Below, piece after piece: positions 36,908 to 47,942 of a stretch of DNA of 64,000 nt. The notes under the pieces were generated by a model. The model saw nothing but the letters and a program-made list of their open reading frames with translations. It was not told where the DNA came from and made no database searches. The DNA is taken from NCBI RefSeq assembly GCF_964204865.1, contig NC_135250.1, forward strand, positions 19,645,395 to 19,709,394, in the 5' to 3' direction. Position numbers and translations under genes: made by a program. This stretch comes from Styela clava (lineage: Eukaryota > Chordata > Ascidiacea > Stolidobranchia > Styelidae). Positions within the stretch are counted from its first letter, which is position 1; the number at the start of each line of letters is the position of its first letter.

Positions 36908-39900
36908 ATGGCTAAGCTAAAAATTGTTTCCATGAATGCAAATGGGGTGCAGTGTCATTTAAATGAATTGGAAAACTTTATAAAATTAGAGATGCCCAGT
37001 GTGTTATGCATACAAGAGGCTCACAAGCTGGATAAAACATACATAACGCAATGGGCAAACGATTGCGGTTATAGCATATTCTATAATACTCTAGATAAGG
37101 TCGAGGTATACCATACCACCTTCAAGCATGTAACACTGATAATGGTAAAGGATGTCGACATGACACAACCGGCAACTTACACCACGCACATAGAGCTTCG
37201 ATGCGACAGTGTTGAAATATCGGTATATAATCGAATTGTAAGAGTCATAAATGTATATGCGCCCGCACAAAGCGGATCACTAAAAACTGAATTTTACAAA
37301 CAATTAATCGGGGTGTTGGAACAATGTTGCGATCTCAACCAACTGATCGTTGTTGGCGATTTCAATATGGTGCTCGAATCTGATGACGTCACGAACACAA
37401 AAAACTTTAAGATGCGGCCGCCCGAAAAGCTATTCAAAAACTTTATCCAATGCAACAACCTCAGGGATACTTATAGAAATAGATACCCAAAGAAGCGAAT
37501 TTTTACTTTCTATTTCCATGAGAATGGTCGGAGAATAGATCGGATTTATAATTCAACAAACTTGGACAGCGCCATCTCCGCAATAACCCACCTACCCAAC
37601 ACCGTATCGGACCATCTTCTATGTCCGACAATAACGCTCGAACAGACGAGAAAACTTAGATGGGGGAGGGGATCATGGAGAAATAATACTACGCTATACC
37701 ATGATCAGACGTTTAAAAACATTATAAAAAAAACATACCAAGTCGCGACCTTTGACCTAGATAATTTCGACACCCTACAAGAATGGTGGGATAATGTGAA
37801 ACTTAGAATAAAAAAACAATCAATAGCATATTCAAAAAATTTGGCCCGACACAAAAGAAACGATATCGCGCTCGTCCGTAAAGCTCTCCTCAAACTTATT
37901 GACGAAGGGAAACGAGAAAACGCCATAAAAATTTGCAACTTAAAATCGCGACTCAAGACCTTTCAAGAACAAGAAAATGCGCGAGACCTAATGATGGCGA
38001 AGATGAAAGATCTAGAAGAAGGCGAAAAGCCGACATCGACCTTCTACGAGAGAATTAGGAAAAGAGCAAAAAAGACGACAATTGACCAACTAATGACCGA
38101 CAATCAATTGGTGGTATCTGGTCAAGAAGAAATTGTAACAACTGTGGAGAACTTCTACTCGGACCTATGGGGGAAGGAGAGCAAGACGCAACAATCAAGC
38201 CAAAACTACTATATATCGCTAATGAGCCAGACAACAATAGCAGAGGACGAAAACACCACTTTGGAAAGGCCTATTACGGAAGAAGAGGTATATAATGCCA
38301 TCAAGTACATGCCAAACAATAAATCGCCAGGGCTCGATGGCCTTAGTAAAGAGTTTTATATCACGTTTTGGAATTTAATTAAAACTCATTTTATTCAATT
38401 GATTAACAATATTTTCTATTTCGGCCATCTACCAAACTCTGCTAAAACTGCGAAAGTTAAACTTATATACAAGAAAGGCGACGAAAAATTACTCAAAAAT
38501 TGGAGACCAATAACCACCTTAAATACAGACTATAAAATTATTTCGAGAATCTTGGTTAAGCGCCTTGAGCCAATTCTGGATAAGATGATAGGCAAAACTC
38601 AAAAATGTTCACTCCCCCTAAGGAGCATCGAAGACGTGCACTACAATACGGACGCAATCATAAGACACTGTAAAATGAAAAATATCCCCGGGACGATAAT
38701 TTTAATCGATAACCTAAAAGCTTTCGACAGGGTCAACCATGGTTTTCTGTTTAAAATTTTGCAACAAATTGGAATTGGAAATAGGGCTTTTAATCTAATA
38801 AAAAATATGTATACAGGAATCAGCAGCAAAGTGGATGTGAACGGGAAGCTATCGAATGAAATAACATTTCGAAGGGGAATTAAGCAAGGATGCCCGATGA
38901 GCATGCTTCTGTACGCTTTAAATACTGAGCCCTTCGCCAGATCTATATTGATCAATAGAGATATACATGGGATAAAACTAGGAAATTTCGAACATAAGTT
39001 GGACCAATACGCCGACGATGTAACCTTTGCAGTTCGCGACTATGAATCAGTTAGCGAAATATTCAAAGAATTAAACCATTTCGAAATAGCAACTGGCCAA
39101 AAAACAAACATAGAGAAGACAGAAATACTGTGCCTTACAAAAACTTCGCATCAACTAATTTTCAACTCCCCATATCGGACATACATAAAGAAACACACCA
39201 CAATCCTTGGCATACAATTCGGAGAAATAGGGCTAGAAAAAATGTGGAATGATATTGCTAACAAATTAATTCGAACTCTAAATTATATCAAGCTACGTAA
39301 ATTAACTTGGTATGCTAAACAGATTATTATAAATTCAATATTAATGTCTGTAATTATATTCCATGCCCGAGTAAAGACGTCCCACAGAAAACCGTCAAAA
39401 GGATTCAGAGCGCTTGCTATAAATTCCTGTGGTACCCGGAACGAATTGAAGCCATACGGAGATCAACTTTACAAAAAGCGTGGAATAAGGGGGGGATCAA
39501 CATGATTGACCTAACCGCAAAAATTAAAGCTTGCAAAGTGGAAAAAATGAAACAAATTGTACATGACCGCACCAAAAATCAATTCTGGCAAATGGAGGCT
39601 TTATTTTCATTAGGATCCAAAATTAAAGTTATCAACAAAAACCTCTATAGTAATTCTAGGCCCCATAGCTTAATCACCCCAAAACATTGGACCAATATCT
39701 TGGACATCTTCAAGGAAGTTGGCCTTTCTCGAGACGAGTGGGAGACCGCGCGCCACAGAGACCTATACCACAAATTAAAGATAAACCACATCGAACAACA
39801 AAACGATCCAAATTGGAATAAAGTCCATCTCCGCGAAAGGTTCTTCCGATCCAGCTTCACCAACAGCGAAAGAATAGTATCCTACCGAATATATCAGGAA

Positions 39901-40380
39901 GGATACATATTCGGAGATAAGATGAAAGGAATGGGCATTCGATTCAAACCATCTGGCGAACTTAAGATCATGAATTGTAAATTCTGCAAACTGCCACTAG
40001 ATAGTTCCAAGCATCTTTTCCTCCACTGCCGCCAAACAGCAATATACATCGCAGAAACCACGGAAGCAATCAACGGATTATGTAACACAAATATTACAAT
40101 ATCAAGACAGGAAATCATGGACAATAGCTACGACGGCCCACAAAAACTTCTGGTCATTAAAGGTTTCACTATCATGAAGATTAATATAATAAAAAGAAAA
40201 ATTCAACTGGACAGAGAAGACAGGTATTCGAACAGGTATACTGATAAAAATATTCTAGATCAAACTCTAAAAAAATTGACAGAATTTCTCACCCTACTCG
40301 AGACTAAATTCGAAAACCTGGAAATATTTGGTATCAGAAAAAACTGGAAACATATTCTAAATGGATATGTTACAAATTGA
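36908..40380 (+). CDS. LINE ORF2: APE endonuclease and reverse transcriptase, element X (one frame change)
   Basis: About 1157 residues if read through one -1 frame change near 39385. The endonuclease domain has MNANGV at the start, CIQEAHK with the catalytic Glu, GDFN at residues 150-153, RIDRIY, and SDH at 234-236. The reverse transcriptase has SPGLDGLSKEFY, IDNLKAFDRV, IKQGCPMSMLLY and the catalytic YADD at 701-704. The second frame opens at or before 39376 and reads to 40380; it carries FLWYPE, GGINMIDL and a C-terminal zinc knuckle CKFC...HLFLHC (C-x2-C-x8-H-x4-C). The first frame ends at TGA 39503-39505, overlapping an ATG at 39502 (ATGA). A simple disabling indel is one reading; recoding or reinitiation is another, because the outer LINE changes frame at the same place. 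Enzymatic role: nicking the target and reverse-transcribing the element RNA. Confidence 0.88.
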
Positions 40381-40812
40381 TGAATCCACTTTGACTATTT
40401 TATAAATGACGCCATACCTCCACCTCCCATAAATGGGAGATTAATTCAGATGATACCATCCATAACTTTCTGCGGAAATGATGAATCGGGAGCTTCTCGG
40501 TGGATGTCATGCTGTGTACGTGTTACACGCCTCACAGTGTGTACGGAAGCCGGGGGTGGCAGAAGTTGAGCTGTGCTAAGCATGGCATTGACGGAAGCCC
40601 TGGGCAGACGTCCTGCTATTTGGCACATAGCATGTACTGATGCTCAGGGCCGAAGTCTTTGCCTTGCAATACATAGCGGATACAGAAGCCGCCTTATGTG
40701 TATGACCGCTGCTCACGCAGTGGCATGCTTATGAAGCGTAATACCGATATGACGTGTCTTCAAGACACTGATCCGAGACTGGAAAAACTCTGATCCGCAA
40801 AAAAAAAAAAAA
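40381..40812 (+). other. 3' UTR and poly(A) tail of element X
   Basis: Follows the ORF2 stop at 40378-40380. Contains several TACGGAAGCC-like and ACAGAAGCCG-like motifs and ends in CTCTGATCCGC plus 14 A. The same module, with substitutions and deletions, sits at 43113-43510 behind the outer LINE. Confidence 0.75.
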
Positions 40813-43112
40813 GAACAAAACGAAAAACCTACCAGATCATTTTATTCAAAAATCAAACGAAGAGCAAAACAAACCACTATCACTAGCCTAATATCCCCGG
40901 ACAATAACATAACGACAAATGAAGATGATATTATATCGTTGGTTGAGGACTTTTACACATATCTTTGGGGTACGAAATTTGATCCAAACGAACAAATTCG
41001 GGGCCATTACCTATCATTGATGAGCAGCACACAAATATCTGAAGATGAAAACGCCATCTTGGAAAGGCCTGTGACTAGCGAAGAAATCTTTGACGTCATA
41101 AAGTCATTCCAGAACAACAAATCGCCCGGAATGGACGCCCATTTAATTAACAATATAATATTTTTCGGCCTCTTCCCTAAGTCATCCTCAACAGCAAAAG
41201 TCAAATTGTTATACAAAAAGAACGATGAAACCAATCTCAAAAACTGGCGCCCAATAACAACATTAAATATGGACTATAAAATTGTGTCTAAAATTATTAC
41301 AAAACGTCTTGAACCCATCATGGACCGCATCATAACTCAGACTCAGAAATGCTCTCTTCCAAATAGAAGCATGTATGATATTCACTATAATATAGACTCA
41401 ATAATTCGGTATTGCAAAAGAAAAAACACCCCCGGTATAATCATATTAATTGATAACTTGAAAGCCTTCGATAAAGCCTTCGGAAACCACAGTTTCCTAT
41501 TTAATGTCCTGCAACATATTGGACTTGGTCACAAGACGTTAAATACCATCCAAAGTATGTACTCTAATATAAAAAGTCGCATTGACTTTAATGGTCGTCT
41601 GACAAAAGAAATCATCATCTGCAGCAGCATAAAACAGGGCTGTCCCCTGAGTATGTTGCTCTATGCGAACCATTTGCAAGATCCATTCTCCAGAACCCAA
41701 ACATCCATGGAATAAAATTAGGCCGCTATGAACACAAATAGACCAGTTTGCCGATGATATAACTTTCGCTGTAGCAAATCAAACATCAATATCCGAAATT
41801 TTCTACGAGCTCCAAAAATTCCAACTTGCATCTGGACAAAAAATAAATAAAGAAAAGACAGAAATTTTATGCATTACCAAGACGGCATACTTTTCGATAC
41901 TAAATTCGCCACACAGACAATATATTAAAAAAGATGTAAATATACTTATTTCGGAGTATATTTCGGACAAAAAACACCAAAGCAACTATGGGCAGAAATC
42001 AAAGTAAAACTAATTCGGACTCTAAATTCAATAAAACCTCGTCATCTAACATGGTACGGAAAGTTGATAGTTATTAATTCGTTAATAATGTCAATCGTTA
42101 TGTATCATGCCAGAGTCAAAATATTCCACCGGACACAATAAAATCACTAAACAGCGCCCTCTACAAGTTCTAATGGTACCCGGAATGGCTCGAACCTATA
42201 AACCGGAAAAAACTGCAGCTACCTTGGAGTGAAGGGGGAATCAACATGGTTGAGGTTAAAACAAAGGTCAAGGCCTGCCGCGTGGAGAGAATAAGGATCT
42301 TGGTGAACGGGAAGAAGATAGACCAATTCTGGCACTTTGAGGCCTTGTACTCATTGGGCTCGAAAATTAACAACATTAATGGCAATCTTTACTCCAACTC
42401 AATGCCCGTACCACCATATTGGAAAGACATTTACGAAATTTTTCAAACCGTAAATTTTGCACCTAAGGAATGGGAGACGTCCAAACATAAGGTCATCTAT
42501 CAAAAACTGAAAAATGTACACCCAAGTCCTCAACGGGAAAGTGTAGATTGGGAGGAAGTTAATCTTCTTAATAGCACGATCCGATCCAATTTCACAAACG
42601 CTGAAAGAATTGTTTCATACAGAATAATTAGAGACGGTTATTTTTTCGGCGATAGAAAGAGAGGGATGACATTCAGATTTGGCCCAATGGGAACACTAAA
42701 AATTTTGAACTGCAAATTCTGTAAAGCCCCAATAGACAATCCAAAACATCTTTTTTTACAGTGTACAACCATATCAAATTATTTTGCAGATATCAGACAA
42801 ATACTGGATCAAATACTTGGCTCGTCAACAAAAATTTCCAATAATCAAATATTCTATAACAGCTACAATGGCCCTAACGAAATTTTGATCAAAAATTTTT
42901 TTGTCATTTTAAAAAGGAGCATGATCAACAGGATATTAAAACTGGACATAGAAAACAGGTACATATCCCATACGGACCCAAATATTGTAGGCGCAGCAAA
43001 AATAACCTTTTTAGAATTCCTGCTTCTGATGGAACACAAGTACATGGACATTCAGTTTCTCGGTTTGAAAAAGAATTGGAAAGAAATTCTAAATGGATAT
43101 TCGACACCTTAA
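40813..43112 (+). pseudogene. LINE ORF2 remnant, element Y (RT and C-terminal domain, several frame changes)
   Basis: Begins directly after the inner poly(A) at a codon equal to about residue 375 of the intact ORF2 (shared EKPT..FY, then VEDFYTYLWG). The endonuclease domain is missing. Damage: an in-frame loss of about 19 residues after SPGMDA; a 10-nt loss near 41667 in the block before the catalytic loop; a 1-nt loss at 41739, after which FADD replaces YADD; an indel near 41948; a frame change near 42125; and a TAA inside YKF-WYPE. The last frame, from 42246 to 43112, is open and keeps CKFC...HLFLQC. It is clearly related to, but a different subfamily from, the inner ORF2. Nonfunctional as it stands. 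Confidence 0.85.
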
Positions 43113-43510
43113 TTGGTCTACGGGTAAAAACAACTCTGCTTTTAACATATAACAATGACTCTCAAATTCAGCCCCCATAAAAGGGAGCATATCCACGATA
43201 ATACCATCTCCAAATTTTCACGGAAATGATGAATCGTAAGCTTCACAATAGATGTCAGTCTGTGTGCGTGTTACACGTCCACACAGGTTGTACGGAAGCC
43301 GGGGATAGCGGAAGTTGAGCTGTGCGATGTACTGATGCACGGGGCCGAAGACATTGCAATGCATAGCGAATACGGAAGCCGTCTTATCTGTGTGACCGCT
43401 GCTTACGCAGTGGCATGCTTATGAAGCGTAATACCGATATCACTCGGATATGACGTGTCTTTATGGCACTGATCCGAGACTGGAAAAACTCTGATCCGTA
43501 AAAAAAAAAA
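43113..43510 (+). other. 3' UTR and poly(A) tail of element Y
   Basis: Matches the inner LINE's tail (CGGAAATGATGAATCG, GTACGGAAGCCGGGG, GACCGCTGCT.ACGCAGTGG) and ends in CTCTGATCCGT plus A11. Array spacer sequence homologous to position 19960 starts at 43511. Confidence 0.75.
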
Positions 43511-43618
43511 CTACAACTGTTTTTTATAATGTTTGTGTCTTTACCAAGGAAATGAACGTCACGAATTGATATTCAATTTCTCCAAACCACAATGTAGCGT
43601 TCATTGTTATGCTTTCAC
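43511..43618. other. Spacer fragment between the LINE and the P-like element
   Basis: 108 bp homologous to 19960-20075, ending with the target duplication CTTTCAC. Confidence 0.65.
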
Positions 43619-43773
43619 CAATGACATTAAACAACATGATAGGCAACTCTGACGTCACTCCATAAGACTACAGGCGAAAGATTGTATTTCATGATACGCT
43701 CCAATGCACATACTCCTCGTCGCCTTTCGCGTCCGTTTTCCGCTCGCTTTTGCTACTCGGCGTCTTTTTTACG

Positions 43774-43980
43774 TGTAGTACCTGCATTTTCGCGCCTGTA
43801 ACGAAACAAAATAATCTCTATATCTAAGAAGTTTTGCTCACTTGGAAGGCTGGAATGGCGGGCAAGCTGTAAAGAGCAATTCTGGACATCATAGACGTTT
43901 TTTTTATCAGAGAAGATTACAAACGCGATAGCGGAAAGATTTGTGTGGAACATTTTGCAGATAATGACAAAGTTAGTAAT
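43774..43980 (+). pseudogene. THAP zinc-finger relic
   Basis: One frame reads C-S-T-C at 43774-43785 and KICVEHF with Cys at 43942 and His at 43951. That is C-x2-C-x52-C-x2-H, within the THAP (C2CH) range, with the expected Trp (LTWKAG) in between and HF after the last ligand. Two in-frame stops (TAA at 43825 and at 43870) make it nonfunctional. THAP domains are the DNA-binding part of P-element transposases, which fits its place near the left end of the inverted-repeat element. The spacing could arise by chance, but all four ligands plus the Trp and Phe in one frame argue against that. Confidence 0.55.
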
Positions 43981-44909
43981 TTTAATGTTTGCGCTTAATC
44001 ATTGAAATTTCATTTAAAGAGGGTGTCATACAAAACTGTGCTGTGATACAATTTCATAACACAAAGTTTGCACCTATCGAACTTGCTTTTGTAGGTGAAT
44101 TTATTAGACATATTACATATTCAGTTAATCGTAGGTAACATTGCTGGTACATAATGCATCGTAGATAGGTTTGTTTAAATTTAGGAATTTAGCTCATAGC
44201 CCACTAATTAATATTATCTTCTATGCAGGAGGTTGCAGGGCGGCTGAATTCAACTTGCAGCCTTACCGATCACCTGACGATGCTCATTTAGTTTGGCTCG
44301 AGCAAGTCTTCTTGAAATGCTTGTGTGGATGGAAAGTGGAAACTACCTATATTTTTTGCCTTCCTCCGATTTTAGACAAATTTATTCTGAGGGATTTCGC
44401 ATATAAATCTCATTGATTGTTGGCTGTTTATAATTTCTATTGATTGTGAATTCTGATTATAACAAAGAGTTAAAAAAATTTTTACCTAATTTACTGGCAC
44501 CTTTTCTTGTCAATACTCCAAGCTGATGTAATAAACAAGACAATACATTTATGTCATCTGGAAGCAAAATATGCACACTAATTAATAGTTTGGCACATTG
44601 AGATAATACATCATGACAGAAAATACAAGTTAAAGATATGTATGACCATTACATGGTAATTAAAATTATAAAAAATTAATAGGGGCTGTGGAGTATGAAA
44701 AGTTCAAGACAAAGAAAAGAACAAATGTTCATAGCTCATGAACTCTCAATTTTGCCTCCATTGCTTTGTGAAGGCCAATATATTTCGAGTGGCTGAATTA
44801 GTTTACCTTTATGATAGCAACGATTTTGTATTTAATATAGCGAGATTATTTCAATTTAATTGAAGTGATATTATTTCCCAAAGCAATGCTTGAATCGTCT
44901 AGAATAGAT

Positions 44910-46106
44910 CAGTGGTGTCAAACTCATGGGTTTTCGAGAGCCGCATTGCATTTTGAAAATTGTAAAAAGGGCCGCAAGTTTTTAACAGTTTTTGTTAATG
45001 TATACTTGAAAGATATTTTTAAGATAGTTTTAGTTTGTGACATATATTGTGATGCAACTAAACAGTTGGATTAAGTTTTATTATTTTCTTCAATTTCAAA
45101 TGCAATTACATATTAATATTTGCATTCCCCTATTATTGCAACATTTGCAAGTTACTGTATTTATTATAAAAAATCATAAAATTCTATGTACAACCATCAA
45201 AATCATTTTTGAACAAGCTTTGGATAAGGAAAGAATAATACATACACTAAAAATAACTTAATCTAAATATATGAACTTAAAATTAACAAAAATACTACAG
45301 TATAAACTCAACGTTTTAATAATTACATTTGTCCTGACGTTTGGCATCTTTTTTTTGTGTCACCAGCATACTAAGGCCAGGCTGAAATGATTTTATAGTA
45401 CCAACTCTAACTAACGAGGCCACATGATCATGGGTTAATCTGGATCTTTGCGAATGTTTAATTAATTCCAGTAATGCAAAAAAGTTACTTTTATCATTTT
45501 ATGTATAGATCAGTAAAAAAACAAATGACAGATTTTTTCGACAAGACATTTCGCACCACATTGCGTGGCATAGGATTGCTTGAATTATTATTGATACTGA
45601 TTTTTAGTAACCAAGTCGTTGTATAATTATATTAATATACAAACACATGGAAATTTTCTGTTCGAAGTTGGTCTTCGAATTTGTCATATTGACCTCTGAG
45701 CTTATTGTGTTTTTTCATTGTATTGATGGAAATATGACAAATTAAACAATGTGCTTCAAAATTTTGTGGAAAGCAGAAATATTGCAACTCCCATTTTCTT
45801 CGAAAATGCCACCTTCTTCATGTACTTTGCGTTTAATTTAATCACTCAAGTGTTTTATTCAAGTATTCTTTTGCTAGCTTGATGTGTATTCTTAATTGGG
45901 TCAAAATGTGGACAAAAAAAATTAATATTCCAAAACTACTTTCAGTAAACTGTTTTCTGTGTGGATAATCAATCTCACTTTAAAAGGTTTGAAAAATCTA
46001 TTACATTTAGATAAAAAAAAAAACTTCCAAAATACTATTACAATTATTGTTAAGCGTTCGAGGGCCGCACTGGAAGTTTTCTGGGGCCGCGAGTTTTAGA
46101 TCCCTG
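44910..46106. mobile_element. hAT-like insertion inside the P-like element
   Basis: The left end CAGTGGTGTCAAACTCATGG and the right end (reversed) CAGGGATCTAAAACTCGCGG are related imperfect inverted repeats, followed inward on both sides by GGCCGC-rich sequence. This is a layout common to hAT elements. Flanks carry GTCTAGAA (44897-44904) and GTCTAGAT (46107-46114), a 7/8 match to an 8-bp duplication, although five extra bases separate the left flank from the CAG end. No transposase frame is readable; it is probably a non-autonomous derivative. Confidence 0.5.
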
Positions 46107-47803
46107 GTCTAGATTGAAGTTGTCCAAAAAATATATGATAGTATTTTATCATGAATGATGATTATACCCCTTCCGTAATTTCTTCTATAGTACTACCAAA
46201 AGTTGATGAACCAAATATAACACAGGTGCAGTGCGTTACCCGTAATCCTCATTTTCCAAAGCTATTTTAAGTATGTCTGGCGTGTTTTGTGCCTTTTTAC
46301 AGATAAGACCGCTTATGCAATCTTACGCTATAGAATTTTTAGTTCTTTTCCTCAAGCCCTGCAGGATGTGGGGGCCATACACAACTCTACCGGAGGGTCA
46401 AATGTCTTTGCATGCCTCCATAGGTTGTTTTTCTATTGCAAACATTTATGGAGTACTCTAATTATATTTCTTGGAATCACACTGTCACTGATATGTCGCC
46501 AGACTTCTGATATCTCCCCTTCTGCTATAGTTGTCCTGTGAATAAATAATAGGAAATTAAGATTAGACGAATAGTTGAAAGTTTTGCTTTATGTCGGCTT
46601 AATTTCTTGATTGATATACTTACTATTTCTGCTATTGCCTCTTGTGCTGCAGGAGTCTCACAATGCTTAGACAGGTTTGTCCACAACTTTCACATCTGAA
46701 GAAAGAGAGGAGATTTATTAATTTTCGTTAAGAATAAATAAAGCAGTCTATATGATTTAGAATGGAAAATCTAATAAATCCAATATCTCATATTTTACTG
46801 AATTTGGTATATAAACCAACTATTAAAAGGGTTTAGTCAGAAAGTTACAAGCATTCGCGGCTCCAAATACTTGAGAGATCAGACTATACAAGATAGACCG
46901 GTATGAGTGAAATGTTAGGTGAACTTGTTAACACTTTGATTCAATACGCAAATATAAGTGAATGCGCAATAGTATGTTACAATGAGCAGCAATCAACAAT
47001 GAGTAAATATCCTCACTGATTAAAAAAATCTAACTGGAGGTGCATGAACTTTTTGAAACCAGGCATAAGGGGTAAGTAAATATGTAATTTGGCAAATGGG
47101 CAACTACGTACCGTACTGAATTAATAACTTCGTAGTATTTGACAAAGGCTGGCTTTCCCACATGTACTTAACAGTGCGATGCCCGGGTGTGATATACCAC
47201 AATAGTATTTACCTTACCTTTTTCCGATTTCTTTTTACCTTAACTTTCCGAAATATCATTAAAATCGACAACAACTGTCGAAGCAGGCACGAACACCATT
47301 CGTGCTACGCCTTGAATACAGCACACATCCGCTCGTTTTCGTCTCGTCAAGTATGTGCATTGGAGCGTGCTATCGAATACGATCTTCGGACAAAAATGCC
47401 GGAGTTGCGCATCGTGTTGTTTAATGTCATTGCTTTCACGTACATGCGATACAACGTTATACTCCAATGCACATTTGTGGGCAGATAGGCGTCGTCTTGT
47501 GCGTTTGTACCCATTATTTTAACCTGTTATGAGTCTTTCAGACATCCATTATCTTCAATAATCTACAAATTATGAGAATTTTAGGAAATAATCTTTACCT
47601 AAATATTGATTCTTATTTACATTATGTAATATGCAGCGTAGTAATATAAAAACATTGAATTTGACCGCTATGATCGACGAACCAAAACAACATTCCTTTG
47701 AATTACGGCAATTCTTGCGATTGGGTAAATTCTTCGAATTTATGAGGCTATTGTAACATCGGTACGGCGTAATGAGACCCATTCTTTCGTTGTTAGAATC
47801 TTG

Positions 47804-47811
47804 TATATAAA
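47804..47811 (+). promoter_or_regulatory. TATA-like box of copy 4
   Basis: TATATAAA 132 bp before ATG. It remains in place although the P-like element sits only 370 bp upstream. Confidence 0.4.
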
Positions 47812-47870
47812 TTTAGGCGAAACTATTCTACGTTGGATAAATAGAGAATTGAATAATTGAGTTCAGTTTG

Positions 47871-47884
47871 ACTGTATCTTTTAG
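47871..47884 (+). promoter_or_regulatory. Splice acceptor upstream of the copy 4 start (possible leader trans-splice site)
   Basis: CTGTATCTTTTAG, 59 bp before the ATG, same layout as in copies 2 and 3. Confidence 0.35.
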
Positions 47885-47942
47885 CAAGTGTATATATATA
47901 AGACTACATATATTATTAGGATGAAGAATTTCTGATTGTGCA

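Larger units (their letters stand above)
35199..40812 (+). mobile_element. Inner LINE (L1/Tx1-like, element X)
   Basis: Non-LTR retrotransposon with a 5' UTR (about 35199-35390), zinc-knuckle ORF1 (35391-36767), a short spacer, ORF2 (36908-40380 with one frame change), a 3' UTR and a 14-base A run (40799-40812). Its 3' UTR (40381-40798) is closely similar to that of the outer element (43113-43499); both end in CTGGAAAAACTCTGATCCG followed by A. The 5' edge is placed at a 12-bp direct repeat ATTAAGATCCTG (35185-35196 and 35199-35210), where the outer ORF2 is interrupted. The exact first base is uncertain. Confidence 0.7.
33384..43510 (+). mobile_element. Host LINE (L1/Tx1-like, element Y), split by a nested LINE
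   Basis: The array sequence shared with the copy 1-2 and 2-3 spacers stops at 33383 (compare 17740) and resumes at 43511 (compare 19960), so everything between is inserted. Outer element pieces: 33384-35198 (5' UTR, ORF1 and the first codons of ORF2) and 40813-43510 (ORF2 from about codon 375, 3' UTR, 11-base poly(A)). The middle is a second, related LINE. No target-site duplication was found, and about 2.2 kb of spacer present upstream of copy 3 is missing here. Assigning both outer pieces to one element is inference. The alternative is an unrelated 5'-truncated LINE lying immediately behind the inner poly(A). Confidence 0.65.
43619..47432. mobile_element. P-like DNA transposon relic with THAP motif (3.8 kb)
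   Basis: Ends are inverted repeats starting CAATGACATTAAACAACA on both sides (left from 43619, right ending at 47432), similar for about 33 bp with few mismatches. A 19-bp subterminal inverted repeat ACGCTCCAATGCACATACT lies at 43696-43714 and, reversed, at 47350-47368. A 7-bp target duplication CTTTCAC flanks it (43612-43618 and 47433-47439); it is 8 bp if the shared G is counted on one side. The surrounding spacer is continuous with the other copies across the site (compare about 20070). The layout of terminal plus subterminal inverted repeats together with a THAP finger is typical of P-type elements. No intact transposase frame was found. Confidence 0.65.

Noticed and set aside
35221..40830. 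Target duplication for the inner LINE (AAGAACAA near 35239 and after the poly(A) at 40811)
   Set aside because: Eight A-rich bases, one copy overlapping the poly(A) and the other about 30 bp inside the likely 5' UTR. Not convincing.
44865..45074. 69-codon frame starting before the hAT-like end
   Set aside because: Crosses the element boundary and reads through its terminal repeat.
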